A stretch of DNA of 64,000 bases from Nematopogon swammerdamellus (GCA_946902875.1 OX336350.1:18714048-18778047), one strand, 5' to 3'; counted from the stretch's first letter, positions 49,728 through 58,959 are shown. Program-made: numbers and translations. The notes: generated by a model from the letters alone, not told the origin.

Positions 49728-49913
49728 TATATTTTTAATTAGAAAAATGCTAATCAAAAATCATTGAAAAAAAAACATCCCGACCAGGATTTGAACCTGG
49801 GTCTCTGGCTTGAGCCGCCAACGCGATAACCAACTACACCACCGGGCCGTTATGTATTATCTCCAAAATTTTCCAATGATTTTCGATTTGCATTTTTCTA
49901 ATTAAAAATATAT
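49728..49913. repeat. Inverted repeat framing a tRNA-like gene
   Basis: ATATTTTTAATTAGAAAAAT at the left and its inverse at the right continue through GC(T/A)AATC(A/G)AAAATCATTG. Arms of about 45 bases (49728-49771 and 49868-49913) have three or four mismatches. The tRNA-like sequence fills most of the loop. No target duplication is established. Confidence 0.75.
49776..49848 (-). tRNA. tRNA-like gene (formal anticodon CTC), possibly a pseudogene
   Basis: The 73-base minus-strand sequence folds as a tRNA: acceptor GGCCCGG with TCGGGAT (one G-A mismatch, two G-U), D arm GTGT/TCGC, anticodon stem TTGGC/GCCAG with loop GGCTCAA, and T arm CCAGG-TTCAAAT-CCTGG, discriminator G. A box TGGTGTAGTTGG and B box GGTTCAAATCC are intact. 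Against a working tRNA: G instead of U at position 33, a T-T mismatch in the D stem and the acceptor mismatch. The anticodon would read CTC (Glu), but the body does not look like tRNA-Glu. No T-run follows closely on its 3' side; the nearest is TTTTTTTTT from 49775 downwards, which would serve as terminator. Confidence 0.6.
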
Positions 49914-50098
49914 TATTCAGTAGGTTGACTAATCGATTCTTATCACAATTGTTGTATATAATTTATTATTTTTTACATTTTTATTTGTGTATTTATTTTA
50001 TTTATTTTATTTTAATTAAATCAACAGCATTACATAAATATTTAGCTAACATTATAATATATACAAAAAAACAAAGCAAATTACAGATTTCACATTAT
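49914..50098. other. Unassigned AT-rich spacer
   Basis: Nothing recognised. Confidence 0.4.
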
Positions 50099-50099
50099 G

Positions 50100-50430
50100 A
50101 TGAGATACTGTGTTTGTAGACTCTATGCAAGATACTAAAACTAAATTGACGATTTTTAGAAATATTTTCTGTATTTATGTATGTTCCTCCATAACTCTTA
50201 AACCAATAATCAGAATTCGATGCAATTTAGTACAAGCACATTTAACCACACGTGACACAGGATAGGCTATAATAATAGAATCCATTTCCGGTTATGCTAA
50301 GATGTGGCTCTCACACAAACCGAATTGTTCCGCGCGCCGAAATAAAGGATACGGTAGCGGGCTTACTTACTTTCTTCTTTTTAAATACGAGTTTCACGCG
50401 AGCGAAGCCGTGGGCAAAAGCTAGTCTACA
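50100..50430 (+). mobile_element. AGCTAGT element
   Basis: GAGATACTGTGTTTGTAGAC, GATACTAAAACTAAATTGACG, CATAACTCTTAAACC, ACACAGGATAGGC and CGCGCGCCGAAATAAAGG to GGGCAAAAGCTAGTC. The first 40 bases are missing. Confidence 0.75.
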
Positions 50431-50890
50431 ATAAACACAACAAACAATAATACTATTATTATATGCAACGTTATTATTAAGTTACAACTCATAATGGTGT
50501 GCGCCGTCGTAACGAGTCACACCATTAGGTCCCGCACCTCAAAGAGAAGAAAACGGAAACTAACGGTGTGACTCGTGCGTCCGTCCGTCTGTCTGTCCGT
50601 TTGTCACGGGGTCAATTCTAAACGGTCGGTAGATGAAGTTGAAATTTGGCACGAGGTTCAGAATACCAGTTGAAAAATGAAAAACAAATTTGAAACTCAT
50701 TAAAAAAATAGTGCGTATATTTTCGAATATACAATGAATTATTAAAAAAAATAATAATTAACAGCATGGATAATTTATTACTAATTATAGGCAAACTATA
50801 GCAGTCGTAAAAAATATATAAAATGTATATAAAATGATGATGATGTAAAAAGTATATAAAATGATGATGAGTCTTAAGTACTCAACTGTT
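50431..50890. repeat. (GTCY)n-bearing sequence with short inverted repeat, remainder unassigned
   Basis: CGAGTCACACCATTAGG (50513) and CTAACGGTGTGACTCG (50560) are inverted copies, followed by (GTCC/GTCT)n and TGTCACGGGGTCAATTC. It differs from the GTCY family in sequence. The ATAAAATGATGATGA segment near 50830 is locally repeated. Confidence 0.5.
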
Positions 50891-51011
50891 TTTTTAGGGT
50901 TCCGTATCCGTTGTACGGGACCCTATTACTAAGCCTACGCCGCCGTCTGTCTTTCTGTCTGTCTGTCTGTCTGTCCGAGGGCTGTATCTCTTTAACCGTA
51001 ATAGGTAGTAT
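50891..51011 (-). mobile_element. GTCY element, 3' fragment
   Basis: AGGGTTCCGTATCCGTTGTAC, TTACTAAGCCTACGCCG, (GTCT)n and GAGGGCTGTATCTCTTTAACC, then unrelated sequence after AGGTAG. Confidence 0.75.
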
Positions 51012-51420
51012 GGTAATTAAATTGCATGTAACTTCTAGATTCCACGGTATTAGGTTGTGATATTTTCAGAGGTCATAGATAACTGGGAGATCTTTCTTTC
51101 CTGTAGATATCTCGACCTATTACAGTGGAATGATTGAGAAAAAAAATGAAAACAAAAAATCGATTTAATCAAATATTACGATTCCAGACAAAGCTTTCAC
51201 TTAGGTAATTATTGAAATAAATTGCATTTTGAAAGTACTTTGGAACCGTAAATATAATTTCTCAATAACCATCTTTGTTTTGCAACCAGAATTTTTTTTC
51301 TTTTTTTTGGATCATTAAAAGGCACATTTTTTAAAATTTGTATCTTTAAAACGAAACATTTTTGACACACGGGAGTTTTTCTCTCGCACTTGAAATATAA
51401 CCAACTTTCGATTTTTTAAA
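51012..51420. other. Unassigned AT-rich stretch
   Basis: No recognised family. Confidence 0.35.
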
Positions 51421-51797
51421 TAAAAAAAAAAGTTTTAAAAAACATAAAACCGACTTCCTAAAAAAAGTAAAACTAAAAAACTATTTAAAATAAAAATATA
51501 AAAACCGCCTTCAAAAATATATGAAATAAAAACCTAAAAAAAAAAACGAACCCTAGAGTTGAAGGCGGTGCTAAAAAGGCTACACAAATCACAAAGGATA
51601 TTATCATCCGCTCATGTTTTCTTTCATGCATCATTTTGCTTGCTTTAGCACCGCCTTCAACTCTAGGGTTCGTTTTTTTTTTTAGGTTTTTATTTCATAT
51701 ATTTTTGAAGGCGGTTTTTATATTTTTATTTTAAATAGTTTTTTAGTTTTACTTTTTTTAGGAAGTCGGTTTTATGTTTTTTAAAACTTTTTTTTTA
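51421..51797. repeat. AACCGACTTC repeat forming a near-perfect 152-bp-arm palindrome
   Basis: The left arm 51421-51573 and right arm 51646-51797 agree base for base apart from one A-run length, including CATAAAACCGACTTCC, AACCGCCTTCAAAAATATAT, CCCTAGAGTTGAAGGCGGTG and GCTA next to the loop. The loop is 72 bases. A small hairpin GCGGAATCGC...GCGATTCCGC follows at 51841. Non-coding. Confidence 0.9.
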
Positions 51798-51920
51798 TTT
51801 CACAGTTTTTTTTAGTAATTTTTTGCTATTAATGTACTCGGCGGAATCGCTCGGCCTTCGGCCTCGCGATTCCGCCTCGCTTTCCAATCCGATCTTGACC
51901 CAATTAAAATAGGACCACGT
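51798..51920. repeat. AACCGACTTC repeat flank with small hairpin
   Basis: GGCGGAATCGCTCGGCC and GGCCTCGCGATTCCGCC are inverses around TTC. Then TCCAATCCGATCTTGACC, as at 25640, and AGGACCACGTC where a SINE-A begins. Confidence 0.55.
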
Positions 51921-52262
51921 CAGCTTCGATAGCTCAGTGGTGCAGACAGTCAACTGTCGCTATTGAATTTTAAGCAACGCTGGGTGCGGTCAGTGCTTAG
52001 ATGGGTGACCGCTGACCGTTGGAGGCTGACCAAGGTTCGGATTCCTCGTAAAACTGTAAGTCCCTTCCCTCGTAATTTTACTTGGTGGTAGGGATTAACC
52101 TTCCCGGGTTGGTACCACCGCACTGAATTAAACGTCGGTCGAAACGGCTATGTAAATAGTTTGTGTTTTCCGACCAGTTCAGTGTAGTCAGCACGATCAA
52201 AGGGGGAAGCACTGACATGGCACTGGTGTTATGGGCTGACATCACGGACGTTGTAGGTGATG
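51921..52262 (+). mobile_element. SINE-A with tRNA/5S head, 3' end replaced
   Basis: A box TAGCTCAGTGG at 51930-51940, 5S block TTAAGCAACGC to GGTGACCGC (51969-52012), B box GGTTCGGATTCC at 52034-52045, then core and body. The body stops at GTTGTAGGTGATGTTG and the usual TAGCCAACCGTGTCAG is replaced by a three-fold direct repeat. Confidence 0.9.
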
Positions 52263-52467
52263 TTGCAGAACTTAGTAGAATGGACAGACATAAACGTGTT
52301 ACGGAAGCCTACTTTTATTATAAAATAACCGTCGGAGGACCTTGGTTGAAAATTGTAAAATTTAGTAGAACGGATAGACATGCATATGTTACGGAACCCT
52401 ACATTCATTTTGCAGAACTTAGTAGAATGGACAGACATAAACGTGTTACGGAACCCTACTTAACAGT
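52263..52467 (+). repeat. Three direct repeats joined to a SINE-A
   Basis: AGTAGAATGGACAGACATAA and ACGTGTTACGGAA(G/C)CCTAC occur at about 52272 and 52420; a diverged form (AGTAGAACGGATAGACATG) lies at 52364. Spacings are about 90 and 57 bases. The open frame 52163-52531 runs through them and is not considered coding. Confidence 0.7.
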
Positions 52468-52590
52468 TGCACTCCGGGAGTGCCGGCAGATCCCGTGCCA
52501 CTCTAACTTAACCCTTAACGCAATGACTTAAGGTTTCATTTTAAAAATGACGCTGACGCGATGTCGCGAGTTATACATTTTTACCCACCT
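52468..52590. other. Unassigned spacer
   Basis: GCACTCCGGGAGTGCCGG is a small palindrome near 52470. Nothing else. Confidence 0.4.
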
Positions 52591-52775
52591 AAAAAAGTGC
52601 CAAGAGCCGCTAAAGAAGTTTTCACTTCAAAAACCTCAGGGTTATCCCCTTTCAAATAAAAAAAAAAAGAATTTTCAAAATCGGCCCACAATTGACGGAG
52701 TAATCGCGTAACAAACATCCAAAAAAAGAAAACATACCGTCGAATTGAGAATCTTTTAGGTCTAAAGTAAATTTC
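52591..52775. repeat. AACCGACTTC repeat, end fragment
   Basis: AAAATCGGCCCACAATTGACGG, AGTAATCGCGTAACAAAC and CATACCGTCGAATTGAGAATC are the family's far end, without the final GAAGTCGGTT. Confidence 0.65.
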
Positions 52776-53059
52776 TCGTGAAGACAAATGCAACGAGCCC
52801 AAACACGATGGGTTTATCATGTGTAGTTTAGGAGTTCCTATGGCCACCTTCTGTCTCCATCATCAAACCAGCTCGATGGTACTCGGTACAGTAGGTACTG
52901 GCCAGGTACCATAATAAATTAAGCGCCGGTCGGAAAAGATAAAAAAATTTCAAATTTAGAATATTCATGAAACAAGGGTCCGAATATGTATCACTAGTAT
53001 ATCGATTCATGTATTTCAACAGGACAGAGAAAATTTCAAAATATTAGGTATTTAATACT
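52776..53059. other. Unassigned spacer
   Basis: Nothing recognised except GTCCGAATATGTATCAC near 52978, which echoes the hairpin arm at 11460. Confidence 0.35.
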
Positions 53060-53583
53060 TTTTAGTTTTTTTTTTTTTTGTTTTTTGGAAATCGGTTTAA
53101 TATTTTTTAAAACAGTTTTTATTTCATTCTTTTTAGTAATATTACATAAAAAAGAATAATCGAAATCGAATAATCGAAATCGATTGAAGTGGTACAGAAT
53201 TATTCGCCATATGTGTCAGACTGCAAATTGCTGAATAAGTCCACATCACAAATGTTTTGCTGAAGGTAACCACACACCATACTAATTTATCAAACTGAAA
53301 ATTGCCGAAAACGACCACATCACAAGTTTTGCTGAAGGTAACCACACACCATAGTATTATGCTGATTTTTCGAAAACCACTGAACCAATTTCGATAAAAT
53401 TGAAATGGGACCACCTCGGAAGTATGACCTAACTAACAAAAAAAGAATTTTCTAAATCGGCCCTCAATTGACGGAGAAATCGTGTTACAAACATACAAAA
53501 AAATAAAAATAAAAAAAAAAATAAAAAAAAAAAACATACAGACGAATTGAGAACCTCCTCCTTTTTTGGAAGTCGGTTAAAAA
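53060..53583. repeat. AACCGACTTC repeat, long copy with internal direct repeat
   Basis: GGAAATCGGTTTAATATTTT at one end and TTTTTTGGAAGTCGGTTAAA at the other. It includes two direct copies of TGCTGAAGGTAACCACACACCAT (53258 and 53329, in part) and the standard GGGACCACCTCGGAAGTATG and AATTGACGGAGAAATCGTG phrases. Confidence 0.65.
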
Positions 53584-53826
53584 GGATAGTGTCAGAAAAT
53601 CGGCTCCCATAACACACGCGCCCTGATATGCGGGAATCGACCTTTAGGGACTAGACGATGTGTGTACGACACACGCCATGAAGTTTTATGTTATGCTGGC
53701 ACGGGTAGTTGACTCGATTTCCCATTTCAGACTCATACCATCAAGATGAAGTATGGAGCTGCTCATACAGTGATTTAATTAAGAGCCATGCCAGCCAAGG
53801 TTGCTATAAAGTTGATATAAGGTATA
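53584..53826. other. Unassigned spacer
   Basis: ATGTGTGTACGACACAC near 53660 is a small inverted repeat. Nothing recognised. Confidence 0.4.
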
Positions 53827-54274
53827 TACAGGGTGTCCCAGAAACCGACGATAATCCTTTAACAGGAGATAGGGCTGCTAATTACCTCTCAGAATATCTA
53901 ATTTTAGGCTTAGTAAAAATGGCTTAGTTTTTGAGATATTGTCATTTTTGTAAAAATCCAAAATTTTCTCCCTCAGCTCATTTTTTTAAATGCCACAAGT
54001 ACAAATGTAAGATTTTCATAAATCTAGTTTTTGTCAAATATTCCTGAAAAGTAAGGCTTTCAAACGGTATAATTAATTTTTTCATGTTTAATTCTATTTA
54101 GCTGAAAAACGACTTAAGAGCCACATGTTAAAATTTTTTCAGCCTCATCCCTTGAGTTTGGCCCTTCGCGGTGAAAAAAAAAATTACTACACTAAAGTGG
54201 CATTATGCAAGAAAAATACGCCCATCTAATGTAGTTTTTAAAATAGTACATCACTTACCGATTTGCCCTCCTTG

Positions 54275-54403
54275 CATCACTTGCGGATTTAAATCCGTTA
54301 GATTTTTATTATTTGGGCTATTTAAAAGAAAAAGTTTACTGGAAACCGGTGGAAAACTTGATAGAGCTAAAAGAAAGAATTACGGCAGTACCTCACTCAG
54401 GTT
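54275..54403 (+). pseudogene. Mariner-type transposase fragment 1 (third catalytic Asp region)
   Basis: In the frame of base 54286: ASLADLNPLDFYYLGYLKEK and VYWKPVENLIELKERITAVP. PDLNPLDF..WGYLKEKVY is the conserved block around the last catalytic aspartate of IS630-Tc1-mariner transposases (here SPD has become LAD, the Asp retained). The fragment ends where a SINE-A is inserted. Upstream catalytic residues are absent because the inverted arm begins at 54268. Confidence 0.75.
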
Positions 54404-54548
54404 TTTTTTAAATGTAAACTGACATGGTTGGCTACATCACCTACAACCCGTGATGTCAGCCAATAACACCGGGTGAACTTGGTGCCACGTCAGTGCTTCC
54501 CTTCGGTCGTGCCGGCTACACTCAACTGGACGGAAAACACAAACTACA
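54402..54548 (-). mobile_element. SINE-A fragment nested in transposase fossil
   Basis: T-run and ATGTAAACTGACATGG through TGATGTCAGCCAATAAC to GACGGAAAACACAAACTA. It interrupts the transposase reading frame between ERITAVPHSG and the C-terminal end. Confidence 0.8.
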
Positions 54549-54551
54549 TAG

Positions 54552-54671
54552 AATAGGTGGACGTATCTGCACTTACATCGAGTACTTGCTCGACGCATCA
54601 ACCGGGCATTTGTGAGAAGATGTCGAGCTAGCATTTGTGCAGGTGGTAAGCAATTTGAACATCTACTTTAA
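54552..54671 (+). pseudogene. Mariner-type transposase fragment 2 (C-terminal end)
   Basis: One frame reads YLHLHRVLARRINRAFVRRC and RASICAGGKQFEHLL followed by TAA (54669-54671). The RR..CI...G..FEHLL end is characteristic of several mariner-like transposases. It continues fragment 1 beyond the inserted SINE in a different phase. Confidence 0.7.
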
Positions 54672-55273
54672 CAGGTTAATAAAGACCAATTCACTTCAAG
54701 TGTTCATTTTATTCCAATTCGCACTTGGTATAACAGTTATCAAATTCCGAGGTCCTTTTGCAGTTAAATAACAATATCTCATAAATTATTGGGCAAATCG
54801 GTAAGTGATGTACTATTTTAAAAACTACATTAGATGGGCGTATTTTTCTTGCATAATGCCACTTTAGTGTAGTAATTTTTTTTTTCACCGCGAAGGGCCA
54901 AACTCAAGGGATGAGGCTGAAAATTTTTTAACATGTGGCTCTTAAGTCGTTTTTCAGCTAAACAGAATTAAACATGAAAAAATTAATTATACCGTTTGAA
55001 AGCCTTACTTTTCAGGAATATTTGACCAAAACTAGATTTATGAAAATCTTACATTTGTACTTGTGGCATTTAAAAAAATGAGCTGAGGGAGAAAATTTTG
55101 GATTTTTACAAAAATGACAATATCTCAAAAACTAAGCCATTTTTACTAAACCTAATATTAGATATTCTGAGAGGTAATTAGCAGCCCTATCTCCTGTTAA
55201 AGGATTATCGTCGGTTTCTGGGACACCCTGTATATAAGGTGCCTGAAATATATAAATATATCGGGAAGCACTG

Positions 55274-55470
55274 TAGTACAGTACATGTACTGTGTGGTGT
55301 GGACTGTGGGGCCCACTGCATATATCCCGATGAATGTCGTAAAAGGCGACTAAGGGATAAGGACAAGATGCCGTGCTAAAAGGCGACAGGCTAGCCACCT
55401 ATCACCTTGGCATAGTCTTTCCACCGAGCCATGCAGCAGTGTTCGATAGTTATCTTGTCCGTATACTTTG
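55274..55470 (+). mobile_element. L repeat, truncated by a MITE
   Basis: GTACTGTGTGGTGTGGACTG, GTCGTAAAAGGCGACTAAGG, GGCGACAGGCTAGCCACC and CACCGAGCCATGCAGC to CTTGTCCGTATACTTTG. A TA-flanked MITE starts 3 bases on. Confidence 0.7.
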
Positions 55471-55472
55471 TA

Positions 55473-55750
55473 TACACGGTGTTGCAACCCCAACCGTTAA
55501 ACCCGAAAGGGGGTTATTCTGTACATGATACCGAACAACTTTTGTTCTACGACTTTTTAATTAGAGAAAAAAAAAATTATTTTGCCCATACATTTTGAGA
55601 ATAGGTAAGTATTAAAATTCTGTATGGAAAAAAGAAATTTTATTTTTGTTTCAAATTTTTTTTTCGCCTCATAACTTATTTCGTTTCACATATAGAACCA
55701 CCCCCTGATGTCAGTTAAAAATATTACGGGGGCAATTGCAACACCGTGTA
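55473..55750. mobile_element. MITE with TACACGGTGTTGCAA ends, copy 1
   Basis: TACACGGTGTTGCAACCCC at the left, TTGCAACACCGTGTA at the right, TA outside on both sides. Inside are AAACCCGAAAGGGGGTTATTC, TTTGTTCTACGACTTTTTAA and ATATTACGGGGGCAA. A second copy at 59694-59960 has the same order, so it is a family. TA target suggests Tc1/mariner-like mobilisation. Confidence 0.8.
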
Positions 55751-55752
55751 TA

Positions 55753-56095
55753 AATAAATGTAATGTAATCTATATTATAATATCTTCTAACGAACGAATG
55801 ATGAATGAAATAATACCTAATTACTTGGTAATGGTCCTGCAACGCTCTTTAATGAATGAATATAGTTTTCCCTATTTACTAATTCTACCATTTCACCGTC
55901 GGTTTACCGTATCATACCCACAGTTTATTGGAAATTTACGTATTTATTATACGGGATATAAATACCCAGAAATGTCATTGGCTGCTTGCGCACTTGACGA
56001 TAACGGCACGGTCCTATCGTTGACGCTGACCGTGGTTCGGATTGGCCGGGTTTTTTTTTCAAGGTTTTAATTTCATAAATAAATATTGGTATGAG
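55753..56095. other. Unassigned stretch with a SINE-A head scrap
   Basis: GACGCTGACCGTGGTTCGG at about 56020-56041 is a short match to the B-box end of the tRNA/5S head. The 120-codon frame 55708-56070 starts in the MITE and has no domain. Confidence 0.4.
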
Positions 56096-56893
56096 TTTTT
56101 TTTATGTAATCCGGTATGGGTGGCTGAGTCGGAGGGGCCAAAGCGCATGCTCCGACCAGCCAATCTCACCTCCGAGAAGGTAGGTGCCATACCGGAGAAT
56201 TCCCTGGATTGCTGGCTATACTGGACTAGAGGAGAACACAACCGAGGCTGCTATGCAGCCACCTTACATCCAGTACGGTGGTGGAAACCCAGTCGGCTAC
56301 AATTTGAGCCTACCACCAAGCACGTATACAGAGGGGGGGGATAGTTGGGATTTAGCCGCCCCCCCCCCCCCGAAATCTGACTGAAAAAAAAAAAACGTTT
56401 TTAGCCGTCTGTTTATTTATTCACTTGCGTGTTCTTTCAATAAATAGGTAAAATAAAAAATATAGATAGATCTTGATCTGATTATGTTAGCGACGCCGAC
56501 GTTACTAGTAGCGCCATCTAACCTATTTAGAGAGAAACCGAGAACGAAGACAGAAATGACATCTATCGTCGAGTAGAAGAACTAATAGTAGAAAGGTCGT
56601 CGAGTAGCGAAATACCTATCGAGAAGCTTCATAACTTTCTGCTACCAGGTATGGAAATTGTAGACACGTGACAAAATTTTCAATACTTATTTAATATTTA
56701 TATAAAATACTTATATATAAATATAAAATACTTATAAGTGTGTGACTGAACTACGGATTATAGTACAGTGATTGCAGCGATTTTTACACAGTTCACATGG
56801 TTGTTTCAATGTTTGTCCCCCCCCCCCCCCAAAAGTCTGGATACGTTCCTGCCTACCACCTAGTAAGGAGCAAGGGGAAGGGACCTACAGATT
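56096..56893 (-). mobile_element. SINE-B, headless, split by a hAT-like element
   Basis: TTTTTTATGTAATCCGGTATGG to GAGCCTACCACC at 56317, resuming CCTACCACCTAGTAAGGAGC at 56852 to GGGACCTACAGATTTG. The core sequence closes across the break with CCTACCACC doubled. Confidence 0.8.
56318..56851. mobile_element. hAT-like element with G/C tracts at its ends
   Basis: The right end, read outward-in, is CAGGAACGTATCCAGACTTTTGGGG; the left has CACGTATACAGAGGGGGGG. C and G runs of 8-15 bases lie at 56332-56340, 56359-56371 and 56818-56830. Flanking CCTACCAC(C) duplicates 8-9 bases of the SINE-B target. CAGGGGCGTATCCAG followed by a G run is a common hAT terminus. The interior (TAGCGCCATCTAACC, GTCGAGTAGAAG) has no transposase frame. 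Confidence 0.7.
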
Positions 56894-57238
56894 TGAGATT
56901 TTGGCGACGACGACGGTGCAGGACTAAAAAGTAAATTTATAGTTGACACAATTTTGTGCGCTTGTTCGCTCTTTCTGCATGTTCCTTCTTCAGTGGCTCT
57001 TCCATGTAGATAGTTCCACGATCAAACCATTGCAATTATTATTGTCCATATTGACTTCCTAATGCGTCATGGAGCGTAATCAATTCAATAGGAAAGTCAT
57101 TCGTCATCTGCGGTCGGTAAATTACAAGGGCTGGGTCACTGCTTCGTGTCATACAGGTTGAAAAGGCAACCTTGAACTGAGGAAATGTCAAACCTTTCTT
57201 CCAAGAGTCAAATAAATGGTCGCAATTCTTACATTACA
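56894..57238. other. Unassigned spacer
   Basis: Nothing recognised. Confidence 0.4.
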
Positions 57239-57937
57239 TCAATACTAATAATAAATATGTAAGGGATTAAGACTGCGTTCTGGTCACCATGGAATAAATT
57301 TAAATTCCTGATGAAAAAAAGAGTGGTTCTCCAAATTGTGATCGGTGTAACAAGGGGGATGACATGTACCATTTGCTGATGGAGTGTGGTCAGAACGAGG
57401 AATTACGGACGGAATTACAGAATTTGGTTTTTAGTGTAAATAAACTGGTTGGCGAGCCCAAATGAGAGGGCCTTAGTAATTGTGTTGAATTTTGTGGAGC
57501 GTTCTCTATCCGTTACGGAGTCTGGGCCCTAAGGGATGGAGAAGATGAGTACTATTGGGCTGATATTAACAAATTATTGTTAAAAGCCCTAAAATAAATT
57601 AAATTAAAAAAAAAATCTGTGAGGGATAGTCATGGAGTAAGTCACTTTGTTTTATGAGATCTGCGTTTGTAGACTCTATGTATGATACTAAAACTAAATT
57701 GACGATTTTTAGAAGTCTTTTCTGTAAGTATGTAACTCTTAAAGCGATCACCTGATTTCGATGAAACTTAGAACAAGCACATTTAACTATACGCTACACA
57801 GGGTAAAATTCAGTTCCGGGTACGCTAAGATGTGACTCTCGTAACAAACCGAATTGTTCCGCGCACCGAAATAAATTACATTCTTCTTTATAAATACCAA
57901 TTTCAAGCGAGCGAAGCAGCCGGCAAAAGCTCGTACA
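57239..57937 (+). mobile_element. AGCTAGT element split by a LINE end
   Basis: TACTAATAATAAATATGTAAGG to 57266, resuming AATCTGTGAGGGATAGTC at 57613 and ending GGCAAAAGCTCGT. AAATATGTAAGGGA and AAATCTGTGAGGGA flank the insertion, a likely 14-base target duplication with two changes. Confidence 0.75.
57267..57612 (+). pseudogene. R1-like LINE C-terminal fragment with poly(A)
   Basis: From about 57328: SPNCDRCNKGDDMYHLLMEC, a C-x2-C-x7-H-x4-C knuckle as in R1-clade elements, then ELRTELQNLVFSVNKLVGEP and TGA (57463-57465). After a frameshift RALVIVLNFVERSLSVTESG ends at TAA. A 3' UTR closes with an A-run at 57606-57615. It is flanked by the target duplication of an AGCTAGT element. Confidence 0.7.
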
Positions 57938-57985
57938 TATAAGGGAGGGCGCAATTAATATATTTGCCGTACTATTATTATTTTT

Positions 57986-58461
57986 AGGGTCCCGTCGCAA
58001 AATTCGAAAAAAGGGACCCTTATGGGATCGCTCTTGTGTCTGTCTGTCTGTCTGTCGGTCACACGCAGATATCTCCGGACCTACTGAACCGATTTCGATG
58101 AAACTGACGCCAAATTACGTATAATTTTTGCCGCTAGATATATTATATATAAGTTTTCCTAATAGTCCTGTGAAAAGTACAGGGTACCCCAAAATGTAAA
58201 CCAAAAATTTATTTAAATTTTTTTAATAAATAAAATTTCACGTCATTCTATATGTATTGTTAAGACAATTTCAAAAATATATAACTTTGCTATAATCAAT
58301 TAGTTTACTTTAACAAATATTTCGTTGTTGAAAACAACAAGTTGACAAAAAGTTGACAAAAAACTGCACTATTGTCGCCGAACTTTGACCTATTAAGGGT
58401 TGTTCAAAAATTCTGAAAAAATAAACTATATAGGCACTCTTATGTAGTTGTGCACAAAACT
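57986..58461 (+). mobile_element. GGGTCCCGTCGC element, copy 2
   Basis: AGGGTCCCGTCGCAAAATTC, GGGACCCTTATGGGATCGC, (GTCT)n, GCAGATATCTCCGGACC, TTTGACCTATTAAGGG and TTATGTAGTTGTGCAC. Aligns with 10671-11137; copy 2 has a short AGTTGACAAAA duplication near 58340. Confidence 0.75.
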
Positions 58462-58959
58462 ATTCATTTTCCTCAAAATGTCATACATTTCGAGATACAG
58501 TTAAATGTCTGAACAGCCAAAATTTCAATTTTTCGCGTGACGTCACAGGTCAAGCCACCGATAACGTAGCGTTGTGATTGAATTTCGATTTATTTATTAG
58601 GATTATCTACCAAACGAAGTCATTTACATGTGACCTAGGTACGACAGAAAAAAATATGCTCTGGTTGTGCCGGCTACACTGAACTGGGCGGAAAAAAGAA
58701 CGATTTATATACCAGAATGGAAACCATAAATATGTAAATCGATAAAGTGGTTCTCGAGTTATAAGGACATTCATATATTTTTTTTTTATTGCTACCGAAC
58801 TTGGTGGCTCTTTCCGAGGTCGCAACCTCAGGCGCAGCCAATTTCACCCCTGAGGAGGTGTCAGTCCGGCTTGGAGGTGGACTAATGTTGCTGGGGAAAG
58901 GCTATTAACCCGCGATTTCAAGATCCGTGGATTCTAGGAGTGGGGGAAGATATATATAT
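58462..58959. other. Unassigned stretch with a SINE-A scrap
   Basis: GTGCCGGCTACACTGAACTGG at 58665-58686 is a SINE-A fragment. GATAAAGTGGTTCTCGAG near 58742 occurs inverted near 62880. CCGAGGTCGCAACCTCAGG near 58815 is unassigned. Confidence 0.4.

Larger units (their letters stand above)
53829..55230. mobile_element. Mariner-type foldback element with 440-bp inverted ends
   Basis: CAGGGTGTCCCAGAAACCG at 53829 and CGGTTTCTGGGACACCCTG at 55230 are flanked by TA on each side. The inversion continues for 440 bases (53829-54268 and 54791-55230) with few differences. CAGGGTGTCCC and TA targets fit IS630-Tc1-mariner. The interior holds two pieces of a transposase C terminus separated by a SINE-A. 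Stop-rich arms show it is non-autonomous. Confidence 0.85.

Noticed and set aside
49776..49848. Functional tRNA-Glu(CTC) gene
   Set aside because: Position 33 is G, the acceptor and D stems have mismatches, and the body does not resemble tRNA-Glu; kept only as tRNA-like.
52163..52531. 122-codon ORF with internal repeats
   Set aside because: It starts in a SINE-A body and its repeats are non-coding direct repeats; no domain is visible.
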